NCBI RefSeq assembly: GCF_002387245.1
Contig: NZ_DGLD01000019.1
Coordinates: 310,001 to 374,000, forward strand
Source of the DNA: Brevundimonas sp. UBA4553
GTDB lineage: Bacteria; Pseudomonadota; Alphaproteobacteria; Caulobacterales; Caulobacteraceae
Direction: 5' to 3'
Length of the DNA: 64,000 nucleotides
The notes below the pieces were generated by a model. It saw nothing but the letters and a program-made list of their open reading frames with translations, made no database searches and was not told the DNA's origin. Positions 17,267 to 27,643 of this stretch are shown in pieces (within the stretch, counting starts at the first letter, position 1; the number at the start of each line of letters is the position of its first letter). Made by a program: the position numbers and the translations under genes.

Positions 17267-18052
17267 TCAGGCCGCGGTGTCTTGCAGCGGACGCGCGGGC
17301 CAGGCTGACCGCCGTTCGGCGCCCGGCGACGAGGAGAGGCGGGGCTTGGGAATCTCACCTTTTACGCCGTCAAGGCAGCATGAAGCGCTTCGCAGCCCGG
17401 CGAGGTCGAGGATCTGCACCCTCCCGCGGCCGAACCTGACAAGACCCAGAGCCTGGAGACGCCCCGCGGCCGCGTTTATGCTGGTGCGTTGCACGCCGAG
17501 CATGGCGCCGAAATCGCCCTGCGTCAGGTGAAGCGGCGCGCCGTTGCCGCCGCAGTGCAACCGGACCAGCCATTTTGCGAGGCGTTCCTGCACGAGATGG
17601 GAGGCGTTGCACGCCGCCTCCGCGGCGATCTCGTTGAAACGTCCTGAGGATTGGCGCGCGACAAGGCGCGTCAGCCACTCGCGCCCGAGACCCCCAACGA
17701 CCTGGCTGGCCGGCACGCGGCACAGAGTGGTGTCGATCAGGGCTCTGACCCCTGGAGGATGGTTGTCAGGCGCGAAGGCTTGATCCCATCCATGGACAGA
17801 CCCGGCGACGACCGTGGCGACGCAGACGCCGTCGCTGTTGGGAAAGAGACCCAAAACGCCTGAGAGGATGAATGATAGAGACCCGCTTTCCGGCAGAATG
17901 CGCCCGGTCGGAAGCGTTTCGAGAAGGCTGTGGGTCTGGGCCGTCGACTGCACGTCCGGCGGCAGGGCCTGGAAGACAGGGTGATCGCAAATATCAAGGG
18001 CGACGCGAGAAGCGCCCGCGCTGGCGTTGATAAGGTTTATCCTGGTTTGCAT
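17267..18052 (-). CDS. Crp/Fnr-family transcription regulator (paralog A)
   Basis: A 261-aa regulator: an N-terminal cyclic-nucleotide-binding-like barrel (about residues 20-130, beginning DHPVFQALPPDVQS) and a C-terminal winged helix (~165-225, LTQGDFGAMLGVQRTSINAAAGRLQALGLV). No Fnr-type N-terminal cysteine cluster is visible. It is a close paralog of the gene at 57199-57981, sharing DHPVFQALPP, SGVLGLFPN, AGSVHGWDQA and GAMLGVQRTSINAAAGRLQ. The ATG at 18052 has AGGAG 5-6 nt upstream. A shared upstream motif lies about 46 nt before the start. It is divergent from the small gene at 18242. The effector is unknown. Confidence 0.88.
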   Translation of the reverse strand: MQTRINLINASAGASRVALDICDHPVFQALPPDVQSTAQTHSLLETLPTGRILPESGSLSFILSGVLGLFPNSDGVCVATVVAGSVHGWDQAFAPDNHPPGVRALIDTTLCRVPASQVVGGLGREWLTRLVARQSSGRFNEIAAEAACNASHLVQERLAKWLVRLHCGGNGAPLHLTQGDFGAMLGVQRTSINAAAGRLQALGLVRFGRGRVQILDLAGLRSASCCLDGVKGEIPKPRLSSSPGAERRSAWPARPLQDTAA

Positions 18053-18097
18053 GTCGACTCCTGACCTCACACTGGCGTGTCGGGGCCGCGCCGCACC

Positions 18098-18109
18098 TAC
18101 ATGGGTTAG
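18098..18109 (-). promoter_or_regulatory. Conserved motif upstream of Crp paralog A
   Basis: TACATGGGTTAG (plus strand) inside CCGCACCTACATGGGTTA, which is nearly identical to the sequence at the same distance upstream of paralog B (58028-58039) and related to 59785-59796. It could be an operator or a promoter element. Confidence 0.4.
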
Positions 18110-18195
18110 TATTTTTGAAGACAAGAACAGACGGAATGCTTTTGTCTGGGCCAGCGAGATCGGCTGTCGGGGCTTATGACCGGCATTGCGCATAG

Positions 18196-18219
18196 GGAAC
18201 GCCGGCTTCCATCCAGGTT
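18196..18219 (+). promoter_or_regulatory. Weak general-stress promoter candidate
   Basis: GGAAC, 15 nt, GGTT, about 22 nt upstream of the small gene at 18242. The spacer is one base shorter than the usual 16-17, so this is a weak candidate. Confidence 0.25.
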
Positions 18220-18241
18220 TTTCAGCGGGAAGGGAGGTCCC

Positions 18242-18460
18242 ATGACCCGTTACACCATCTGCTACAGCGCCCGAGGCACGGGCGTGCTCAGGACAGAATC
18301 CGTCATCGTGGACGAGGCGCAGCAAGCGCTCGCCCAGGTGAAACGTCGGCTGTGCGGCAGCCGGACCTTCGACCTGGCCAAGGTCTTCGAGGACGGCGAA
18401 CTGCGCTTCAATGTGTCCGCCGAGGTGAAGGGCGGCGACCCCGAAGCCGTGAAGGGCTGA
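18242..18460 (+). CDS. Small hypothetical protein
   Basis: A 72-aa soluble protein (MTRYTICYSARGTGVL ... VIVDEAQQALAQVKRRLCGSRTFDLAKVFEDGELRF) with alternating beta and helix. A strong GGGAGGT ribosome binding site precedes the ATG. No family recognised. It is transcribed divergently from Crp paralog A and lies 100 nt upstream of ndh. Confidence 0.6.
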   Translation: MTRYTICYSARGTGVLRTESVIVDEAQQALAQVKRRLCGSRTFDLAKVFEDGELRFNVSAEVKGGDPEAVKG

Positions 18461-18562
18461 GGCTGTCGGCGCGCGGACCCTTTTGAGCAGAAGGGGGCGG
18501 GGAGAAGCGCGCGGCGGCTTGAGACGCTCGCAACTTCAGTTCGTCCAGGGGATTGAGCCATC

Positions 18563-19834
18563 ATGCAAAACCAGATCGTCATTGTCGGCGGCGGCGCCGG
18601 AGGGCTGGAGCTCGCCGCCATGCTGGGGCGCCGTCTCGGTCCCCGGGAGGGACCGCGAAAGGTGCTGCTCGTCGATCGGGCGGTGTTTCACCTCTGGAAG
18701 CCGTCGCTCCATGAGGTCGCGGCCGGTTCTCTCGACGCGCGGCAGGAGGGCCTCTCCTATCTGATGCTGGCCCGACGCAATCATTTCCGGTTTTTACTGG
18801 GCGAAGTCGAAGCGCTCGAGCCGGGTGCGCGACGCCTGCGTCTGGTCGAGACGCGAGACGCGGACGGCTCGCTTCTGATCGGCGCCCGGGTGGTCGACTT
18901 CGACCGTCTGGTCCTGGCCACCGGCGCCGGAAGCCATCTCTTCGGCACCCCGGGCGCTGCCGAACACGCCTGGTTGCTCGAGAATGTCGCGGACGCGGAA
19001 GCCTTCCATCGCCGTCTGGCGGCCCTGTTCCTCTCTTCGGCCTATGACGGCCGTCGTCGGCTGAAGGTCGCAATTGTCGGGGCGGGGGCGACCGGGGTGG
19101 AGTTGTCCACTGAGCTCATTGAAGGCCACGCCGCCCTGTCGTCGGCGCTCGATCCGGCCGAACGCTTTGATCTGGAAGTGACGATCGCCGAGGCCGGTCC
19201 CAGGATACTTGGGGGCCTGCCCGACGCGGTCGCCGACAAGGCCGCGCGGGCGCTTCAGGCCCGCGGCGTCCGTCTGGCCGTCAATGCGAAAGTCACGCGG
19301 GTGCGGCCGGACGGCCTGGACACCAGCCTGGGCGATATCCCTGCCGATCTGATTGTCTGGGCGGCTGGCGTGAAGGCGGGAGACGAGAACACGACCTTCG
19401 GTCTCGCGACGGGCCGCCTGAACCAGTTCCTCGTCAACGACCGGCTGCAAACCTCCGCAGAGGGCGTCTACGCCATGGGCGATTGCGCCGAGGCGCCCGG
19501 ACCCGATGGGCGGCCAGTGCCCGCCAGGGCCCAGGCCGCATCGCAGCAGGCGCTTTACCTCGCCAAGGCCCTGACCCGATCTGGCGACCCCGGGCCCTAC
19601 CGCTATCGGGATCGGGGGTCCCTCATATCGCTCGGCGCCGGACACGGGCTGGGATCCCTGATGGGGGGCCTGGCCGGACCGAACTTCCTGATCGAAGGCC
19701 TCCTGGCGCGCTGGGCCTACATAAGTCTGCATCTGGCGCACCACCGCATCGTCGTGGGATCGCGCAGGACCGTGCTGCTCGCACTGAGCCGGCTGTTCCA
19801 GCGCCGCGCCTCGGGACGCCTGAAGCTGCACTGA
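18563..19834 (+). CDS. ndh: Type II NADH:quinone oxidoreductase (NDH-2)
   Basis: Membrane-associated flavoprotein that passes electrons from NADH to quinone without pumping protons. The 423 aa carry two Rossmann folds: FAD binding GGGAGGLE near residue 8 and NADH binding GAGATGVE near 172. The FAD-contact motif YAMGDCAEAPG (~ residue 305) and the C-terminal amphipathic membrane-binding region (LIEGLLARWAYISLHLAHH) are also present. Length and motif order are standard for NDH-2. It is convergent with the galactofuranose operon, with a hairpin between them. Confidence 0.93.
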   Translation: MQNQIVIVGGGAGGLELAAMLGRRLGPREGPRKVLLVDRAVFHLWKPSLHEVAAGSLDARQEGLSYLMLARRNHFRFLLGEVEALEPGARRLRLVETRDADGSLLIGARVVDFDRLVLATGAGSHLFGTPGAAEHAWLLENVADAEAFHRRLAALFLSSAYDGRRRLKVAIVGAGATGVELSTELIEGHAALSSALDPAERFDLEVTIAEAGPRILGGLPDAVADKAARALQARGVRLAVNAKVTRVRPDGLDTSLGDIPADLIVWAAGVKAGDENTTFGLATGRLNQFLVNDRLQTSAEGVYAMGDCAEAPGPDGRPVPARAQAASQQALYLAKALTRSGDPGPYRYRDRGSLISLGAGHGLGSLMGGLAGPNFLIEGLLARWAYISLHLAHHRIVVGSRRTVLLALSRLFQRRASGRLKLH

Positions 19835-19972
19835 CGCCGCCGAGCCGCGCGGCAGCGACGCATGACCTTCGGTCGGCGGCCGCCGCCCGAATGCTGAAGG
19901 CTTGAGAAGGGGATCCGCACCTGGTCCGCCTGAGCATCCTGGAGCGATCAGCCGCACGGCCGTCATGAGAAC

Positions 19973-19999
19973 GCCCCGGGGACCTGCGGTCCCCAGGGC
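19973..19999. terminator. Hairpin between convergent ndh and the GT-UGM gene
   Basis: A 12-bp stem with one mismatch (GCCCCGGGGACC / GGTCCCCAGGGC) and a 3-nt loop, lying immediately past the end of the minus-strand GT-UGM gene. There is no clear T-run on either side. A probable bidirectional terminator. Confidence 0.55.
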
Positions 20000-20006
20000 G
20001 GCCTGC

Positions 20007-22411
<2,405 letters not shown>

Positions 22412-22412
<1 letters not shown>

Positions 22413-23980
22413 CAAGGGAACCTTGATGAAATCCTGCGGGCGTCTGCGGTATCCCTGTGTCGGGTCTCGGGCACAGGCTCGCCGTAAAGCCGACGGTCGA
22501 TCAGGAGATCCAGAGCGCGCGCCGTAGGCGTCTCGGACGCCGTAAACCGCCAGGCCTGGCCCTCATCGTCCGCCTCGGCCATCAGGCGCAGTCCCCGTCT
22601 TTCGCACTCCAGGACGAGCTCCGGATGAAGGTCGGGACTGAGTATGACCTGAGCCGCGGCCGGATCCGCCGCGCAACCGGATGCGCGCTGGAGATCCCCT
22701 GGCGGGTAAAGGAGGCGCTGGGTTTGTCGCCACCAACCTGACTGAGCGGCGAGCGCCATGTCGGTGGCCCCGTCGAGGGCGAGGTGACGCACCAGGGCGG
22801 CCAGGGCGGTGGGGCGAGGGGAGCCTTCGGAGAGATCGAAGACGCCCGTTTCATATCGACCGTCCGCGCGGGTCAGAAGACTGTCCCAGTCGAAGCTGCC
22901 CAGAAGGCTCCATGCGGTCACGGCCTCGACCCTGGCGCCCGCGCGGCGGGCGTCAAGCGCCGCCGACCAGCACTCGTGGAGCCAGCGTAGCTGTTCCTCC
23001 CGCGTGCAGCCCAGATGGCATTCGGTGACGATGAGCGGCCGTTGATAACGGCGCCAGAGCGTATCGAGATGCTCTCGCCATCCGGCGGGCGCAGGGTCCA
23101 GCGCCCGGACCGCCTCCACGTCCGCATAGGCGATACGACCGTTTCCGCCGTGCAGCCTCGATGGGTAGAGCTCCAGGCGATGGTCCAGGAAGCGGTCGCT
23201 GGTGACATAGTGATTGAGGCCGATCACGGGATGGCAAGGATCGGCCGACAGGCCGTCGAGACGAGGGCCGAACCCCATGTGCGACAGGTGGGCGTACAGG
23301 CCATGCTGCGGGGTCACCCGCCCGCACAGAAGATCCCAGGTCATGAGGCGACGGCGGTTTTCGTGATCGGCCTGGTCCTGGCATGGGGGAGTGGCGAAGG
23401 TCCGCCCGAAGTCCTCCGTCTGGATAAGGCGAGCATCGGGAATGATCCGGCGGATCGCCCGCATGGCGCCGCGGACGGCGTCGATCTGGTTCAGGAGGGC
23501 GAGCCAGAAGGAGGGCTCGTCTCGACGGTGCGGATGCCAGAGCCCGTACAAGGCGCTGAACCTCGCGGTGGTGAGGGGCTCGTTCACCGGGGTCCAGTCC
23601 CGGATCCAGGGATAGCGCCTCGCCGCTTCGCCCGCGAAACGCGCCAGGCCTTCTGCGAAGCCCGGGTCCAGCAGGTCGGTCCAGGCGGGCCCCGAGCCGT
23701 GATGGACAAGACCGACCACGACGCCGAGCCCCAGCTCGCGGATCCGATGAAGACGCCGGTCCGCCCAGGACCAGTCGAACTTCCCTGGCGCAATCTCCGT
23801 TCGCTCCCAGAGCAGAGGATAGCGAAGCGTCTTCAGGCCCAGGGATGCGAAGCGGTCCAGATCGCCCTCGCGATCATCGTGTCCGGTGAGGCCGATCTGG
23901 TCGCGAAAAACATCGCCGACGCGGTTGAGCGAGCATTCAGGTCCCCCCCAGATCTCGAGGGGCGGCTGTTCAGGCGACAT
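22412..23980 (-). CDS. Glycoside hydrolase family 1-like protein
   Basis: A 522-aa protein with a GH1-type TIM-barrel (residues ~5-420). The two catalytic glutamates are recognisable: acid/base in WTPVNEPLT and nucleophile in LIVTECHLG. No signal peptide, so it is cytoplasmic, which is odd for a hydrolase but fits a role next to sugar-nucleotide genes. The last ~95 residues do not look like GH1 and I cannot assign them. The ATG at 23980 overlaps the 3' end of galE by 11 nt; an upstream in-frame TTG (24016) is less likely. Operon order is galE - this gene - GT/UGM. Substrate unknown; it may act on a glycan intermediate or be a transglycosylase. Confidence 0.8.
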
Positions 23981-24977
23981 GGACGCGAGAGGCGGCGGGA
24001 CCAAAGCGAGGGTCAAGACGCCAGGCCACAGCGGTTCTGACGATGTCCTCGATCCGGGTGAAGGCGGGCGTCCAGGCGAGACGCTGGCGCGCCAGGGTCG
24101 GATCAGCCACGAGAACGGCGGGGTCGCCTTCGCGGCGTGCAGCCCGCTCCCAGGGCACCGGGCGCCCGCACGCCTGCTCTACGGCGGCGATCACCTCCAG
24201 CACCGACAGCCCCTTTCCAAGGCCGAGGTTCATGGCCACGAAACCGGCCTCGCCGGTCGGCGCCGTCAACGCCGCCACATGGGCGCGGGCGAGGTCCGAG
24301 ACGTGAATGAAATCGCGTATGCAGGCGCCGTCTCGCGTCGGGAAATCCAGTCCGAAGACCTTGAGGGGCGGACCCACGCCGAGGGCGGCCTCGATGGCGA
24401 GCGGGATGAGATGGCTCTCGGGGTGATGCGCCTCGCCGAGTTTCCCGTCCGGATCGGCGCCTGCGGCGTTGAAATACCGGAGAGCCACCCCCTCCACGCC
24501 ATGGGCGCGGGCATGGGCGGCGATCAGACGCTCCGCCGCAAGCTTGCTGTCGCCGTAGGGATTGATGGGTTGCGCGGGGGCGCTCTCGTCCAGAAGCGCC
24601 GACTGCGCCTGCCCGTAGACCGCTGCAGTGGAGGAAAAGACGATCCGCCTTACGCCATTCGCGCGCATGGCGGCGAGGACCGAAGCCACGCCGTTGAGGT
24701 TGACGTCCCAGAAGACGCTCGGGTCGTTGACCGAGCGACCCACCTCGATGAGGCCCGCGAAGTGGATCACCCCCTCCACCCCATGCCGCCGCATGCAGGC
24801 GCTCAGCGCGCCGCCGTCGCGCACGTCGCCCGTCACCAGCGGTCCGTAGAGCACCGCCTCCCGATGGCCGTTGGACAGATCATCGAACACCACGGGCTCA
24901 TGGCCGGCCGTCGCAAGCGCCTTGCAGGCGTGGGAGCCGATGTATCCCGCGCCTCCCGTCACCAGTATTCGTTTCAT
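23970..24977 (-). CDS. galE: UDP-glucose 4-epimerase
   Basis: Interconverts UDP-glucose and UDP-galactose with NAD. The 335 aa form an extended SDR: GGAGYIGSH at residues 8-16, DDLSNGH, SSTAAVYG, the catalytic YxxxK as NPYGDSK, and ALRYFNAAGADPDG, which is diagnostic for GalE. The C-terminus has ADPTLARQRLAW, also typical. It is the first gene of the minus-strand operon leading to the GH1-like protein and the GT-UGM fusion, so its product UDP-Galp probably feeds the mutase. The promoter should lie in 24978-25115, where I see no clear element. Confidence 0.95.
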   Translation of the reverse strand: MKRILVTGGAGYIGSHACKALATAGHEPVVFDDLSNGHREAVLYGPLVTGDVRDGGALSACMRRHGVEGVIHFAGLIEVGRSVNDPSVFWDVNLNGVASVLAAMRANGVRRIVFSSTAAVYGQAQSALLDESAPAQPINPYGDSKLAAERLIAAHARAHGVEGVALRYFNAAGADPDGKLGEAHHPESHLIPLAIEAALGVGPPLKVFGLDFPTRDGACIRDFIHVSDLARAHVAALTAPTGEAGFVAMNLGLGKGLSVLEVIAAVEQACGRPVPWERAARREGDPAVLVADPTLARQRLAWTPAFTRIEDIVRTAVAWRLDPRFGPAASRVHVA

Positions 24978-25115
24978 CCCGGTCTCCGTTCACCCGGAGG
25001 GAAGGGGCTTCGTCGACGAACGTTGCCTGAGTCCGGTCTACGACTTGCGGGCGGGCGGGCGACGCGACGGCGGCGGCGACCGTCCAGCGGCGGGCCGAGA
25101 TGGAACCGAGCGGTC

Positions 25116-25302
25116 CTAGGTGCGGGTGGAGGCCGCCGTCGAACGGGTGTCGCGCCCGGCGTTCTGTCCGGCGCGGAAGATCTTGATCGGCGTCTTGTTC
25201 TCCATCCCGTCGGACCGCCCGTCCGTGCGGGCCGGCGCCGTCACCGTGGGATCGGACTGTTCTTCAGGATCGACGGATGGCTCTTCAGGGGGGCGGTTCA
25301 TG
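25116..25302 (-). CDS. Small hydrophilic hypothetical protein
   Basis: A 61-aa, probably disordered protein rich in Pro, Glu, Asp, Thr and Arg (MNRPPEEPSVDPEEQSD ...). The ATG has a CCGGAG ribosome binding site about 9 nt upstream. A general-stress-type promoter match lies 31-55 nt upstream of the start. No homologous family recognised; size and composition resemble other small stress-associated proteins in this window (45140 and 51370). Confidence 0.55.
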
Positions 25303-25332
25303 TTTGTGCTCCGGCTCGAGATCTGCCTGATC

Positions 25333-25357
25333 AACAGGGCCGCCCGTGTGGAGTTCC
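25333..25357 (-). promoter_or_regulatory. General-stress (EcfG/SigT-type) promoter candidate
   Basis: Minus strand reads GGAAC, 16 nt, TGTT, matching GGAAC-N16-nGTT, and lies 31 nt upstream of the small protein at 25302. Confidence 0.5.
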
Positions 25358-25451
25358 GGTGGAGGCGCAGCGGGGGACGCGAGACTCCGCGATCTCGCGC
25401 GCCCAGGATCGAACCGATCCAGAGATGCAGGCCGGAACGGGCGTCATCGGG

Positions 25452-26381
25452 TTACAGGGTGAAGACGGCGCCCACCGCGGCGATCCGTTCGACAGCCGCA
25501 TAGCCGGGTCGGCTCAAGCTCGACCCGAAGACGTCGGGGTCGATCTCGTCGTAGTCGAGGCGGGCCCCGTGCCGGTCCGCCAGAGCCTGCGCGGCGAGGC
25601 GCACCAGATCCTCGCCTTCAACAATCGGGGCGCCGGTGTAGAGGATGAAGCGACCGCCGGGCGCAAGCCGATCCAGCGCGGTCCGCGTCCAGTCAAGGGC
25701 GACTTCCGCGCCATGCTGACCCCCGCCATCGCGGTAGAGCTTGCCGGCTCGGCCCTCGATGTAGGGCGGATTGGCTGCAATCAGATCCCAGGGTCCTCCG
25801 CGCTCCGGGAAGTCGCCTTTGCGCAGATCGAGCGAAAGACAGGCATGGCGCGCATTGACGCGCGCAAGGCGCAGGGCCGCAGGATTGATGTCCGTGGCGG
25901 TGACGCGAGCTTCCGGATCGAGGCCGGCGATCGCCAGTGCGCCGGCGCCGGCGCCGACGCCGATCTCAAGCGCGTTGCGCCAGTCATGGTCGGCGAGAGC
26001 CTGGCGCAGAAACCGGACGTACCTGTAGCTGTCCGGCCCCAGGAAGACGGCCTGATCCTCGCGCGATGAGGCGGAGTGGAGATGAAGCCGTCCGGCCAGG
26101 CGGCTGACGCGAAGCCGGGCCCGGTAGCCCTCGGCCTCAGCCGCCAGGGCGTCGGCGGCGCCGAGCCCCTTCAGGAGCCATGGGGGCGCTGTAGCAGCGT
26201 CGAATAGGCGGCCCCAACCGAGGATGTCTCTCAGGGCGTGGCGCTCGTTCGCCTTCCGGCGGCGGGAAACGAGCTTGTGGACGGCCGGGGTCGGGGAGAC
26301 GAAGTCGTAGCCGGCCGCCTCGAGTCGCGAGAGGAGTTCGAGCAGGGCCTCGTCGGCCGGCGTCGGCCCGGTCGGGGTCAC
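25452..26381 (-). CDS. Class I SAM-dependent methyltransferase, HemK/PrmC-like
   Basis: A 309-aa methyltransferase. Residues ~1-125 form an unassigned N-terminal domain (VHKLVSRRRKANERHALRDILGWGRLF). The Rossmann domain follows with motif I LEIGVGAGAGALAIAG, motif II TDINPAALRLARVNA, and motif IV AANPPYIEG. NPPY is used by enzymes methylating glutamine, adenine or similar planar nitrogens. The GTG start overlaps the stop of the upstream diiron-enzyme gene (GTGA), so the two are co-translated. Substrate unknown; the coupling suggests a joint pathway with the diiron protein. Confidence 0.82.
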   Translation of the reverse strand: MTPTGPTPADEALLELLSRLEAAGYDFVSPTPAVHKLVSRRRKANERHALRDILGWGRLFDAATAPPWLLKGLGAADALAAEAEGYRARLRVSRLAGRLHLHSASSREDQAVFLGPDSYRYVRFLRQALADHDWRNALEIGVGAGAGALAIAGLDPEARVTATDINPAALRLARVNARHACLSLDLRKGDFPERGGPWDLIAANPPYIEGRAGKLYRDGGGQHGAEVALDWTRTALDRLAPGGRFILYTGAPIVEGEDLVRLAAQALADRHGARLDYDEIDPDVFGSSLSRPGYAAVERIAAVGAVFTL

Positions 26382-27292
26382 GCGGAGCGGCGCTCGGGCG
26401 TCGCGCCCCAGAGTTGGGTCCGGTAGGCGTCGAAGCAGCGCGCGCCGGCCATCAGGCGCATGACGGCACCCTCCGCCAGAGCCCGAATGCACTCCGGCCG
26501 ATCCTGCGCCAGCGGACGCAGCACCTCCTCGTTCCAGGCTTCGGAGTGAGCGATGTCCAGGGTGGCGTGAAGGGCGAAGTATTTCCGCTCGGTCCCCACG
26601 CCAAGCCGTTTGAGGCCTTGGGCGACATGGGCCGCTCTCCAGGGGGCGGTGAGTTCGACCGCGCCCAGGGCTCCCAGAGCATGATAGGCGTATCGTCGCT
26701 GCGTTGAAAAGGCGACCAGGGTGTTGCCCAGGGCGAGCGAAGGCCAGACCGTGTCGTCGATCCGGGGATGCAGGTCGAGGGCCGAAGCGAGACGGTCCAG
26801 CATGGGACCGTGCATGCCGGCCGCGGAGCCGCGGCCCATCTCGTCCCAGTAGTTGCGCGCAAGCTCCAGCTTGGGCCGGGGGGGCATCTTGACCTGGGCC
26901 ATCGCCACCAGATCCTCGAAGCCGGCTTCGCCAGCGACCTCCTGGAGGAGGAACCAGCGCATCTCCTCCATCGAGGCCGTCTCGGCCAGCCAGGGGAAAA
27001 GCGGGTCCGCCTCTCCCGGGCCCTGGCCCTTGAGCCCTTCGAACCAGGCGACGAAAGCGTCGGCGTCGGCCGGAAGGTCGGCCAGCCAGGGCGCGGCCTC
27101 GGCCCGGGCGCGCTCGATAAAGCCGCCCTCGACCTGCATCATCTCTGCGTCGTGGCGGAGATCGTCGCGCCATCCTGCGTCCGGCGTGGCCGGGGCCATG
27201 CGCCGATGGTTCCAATGCGCCAGCCGCCGGTGAAAGCCTGCCGGGTCCGACAGTTCGGTGGCGGGGAGCGAGGCGGGACCCTGTAGCGGCAT
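26378..27292 (-). CDS. Haem-oxygenase-like diiron (iron-containing redox) family protein
   Basis: A 304-aa all-helical protein resembling the iron-containing redox enzyme family (haem-oxygenase-like diiron oxidases). Conserved-looking ligand-type residues lie in MRWFLLQEVAGEAGFEDL and FALHATLDIAHSEAWNEEVL (E and H clusters spaced along helices). Such enzymes do oxidative C-C or C-N chemistry on small molecules or lipids. The ATG at 27292 has AGGAG 7 nt upstream and is preferred over the ATG at 27310, which has none. Its stop overlaps the methyltransferase GTG. It is divergent from the cyanophycin operon, 160 nt away. Substrate not predictable. Confidence 0.75.
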   Translation of the reverse strand: MPLQGPASLPATELSDPAGFHRRLAHWNHRRMAPATPDAGWRDDLRHDAEMMQVEGGFIERARAEAAPWLADLPADADAFVAWFEGLKGQGPGEADPLFPWLAETASMEEMRWFLLQEVAGEAGFEDLVAMAQVKMPPRPKLELARNYWDEMGRGSAAGMHGPMLDRLASALDLHPRIDDTVWPSLALGNTLVAFSTQRRYAYHALGALGAVELTAPWRAAHVAQGLKRLGVGTERKYFALHATLDIAHSEAWNEEVLRPLAQDRPECIRALAEGAVMRLMAGARCFDAYRTQLWGATPERRSA

Positions 27293-27400
27293 GGAAGGCT
27301 CCTGTGACATGGGACTGCCATACGCCTTGGCCCGCGCGCCGGTTCCCGCAGGGTCGCAGGCCTGAGAAAAACCGCGTCTTCAAGTCGGGTTCCAGACAGT

Positions 27401-27425
27401 GGAACTGCGTCCCGGGCATTCGGTT
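27401..27425 (+). promoter_or_regulatory. General-stress (EcfG/SigT-type) promoter candidate for the cyanophycin operon
   Basis: GGAAC, 16 nt, GGTT, located 26 nt upstream of the GTG of the small leader gene at 27452, which overlaps cphA. This is one of the best matches in the window to GGAAC-N16-cGTT. Confidence 0.55.
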
Positions 27426-27451
27426 CTTCCATTCCCTCAGGGAGGAACCGA

Positions 27452-27643
27452 GTGGAACACGCTGGATTTTGCTGGACGATCACCAAGGTCGAGGAGACTT
27501 GGAACTGGGCTGTTTCGGCCCCCGACGACAGGACGGCTCTGGTGGCCGGCCGCGCCCCTTCGCGCGCCGTGGCCGCGGCCATGGTGGTGCGCGCCCTAGT
27601 GCGCGGCATGACCGAAGAAGCGCCCCGCGAGCTGGCGGCATGA
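27452..27643 (+). CDS. Small hypothetical protein, first gene of the cyanophycin operon
   Basis: A 63-aa protein (MEHAGFCWTITKVEETWNWAV ... RALVRGMTEEAPRELAA), starting at GTG with a GGAGG ribosome binding site. Its TGA overlaps the ATG of cphA (ATGA). It is Trp-rich at the N-terminus and Ala/Arg-helical at the C-terminus. I recognise no family. Its position as the coupled leader gene of cyanophycin synthetase and its own stress-type promoter suggest a regulatory or accessory role, which is unproven. Confidence 0.6.
   Translation: MEHAGFCWTITKVEETWNWAVSAPDDRTALVAGRAPSRAVAAAMVVRALVRGMTEEAPRELAA

Noticed and set aside
23886..26069. 727-aa plus-strand open frame across galE and the methyltransferase.
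   Set aside because: It crosses two recognised minus-strand genes and an intergenic gap and is Arg/Gly-rich; a GC-rich shadow.
26382..27419. Long N-terminal extension of the methyltransferase frame.
   Set aside because: It lies opposite in register to the diiron-enzyme gene and reads as Arg/Pro/Gly noise; the GTG at 26381 gives a normal coupled start.
27304..27639. N-terminal extension of cyanophycin synthetase.
   Set aside because: It overlaps the stress promoter and the small leader gene in another frame; the ATG at 27640 coupled to that gene fits the family start.
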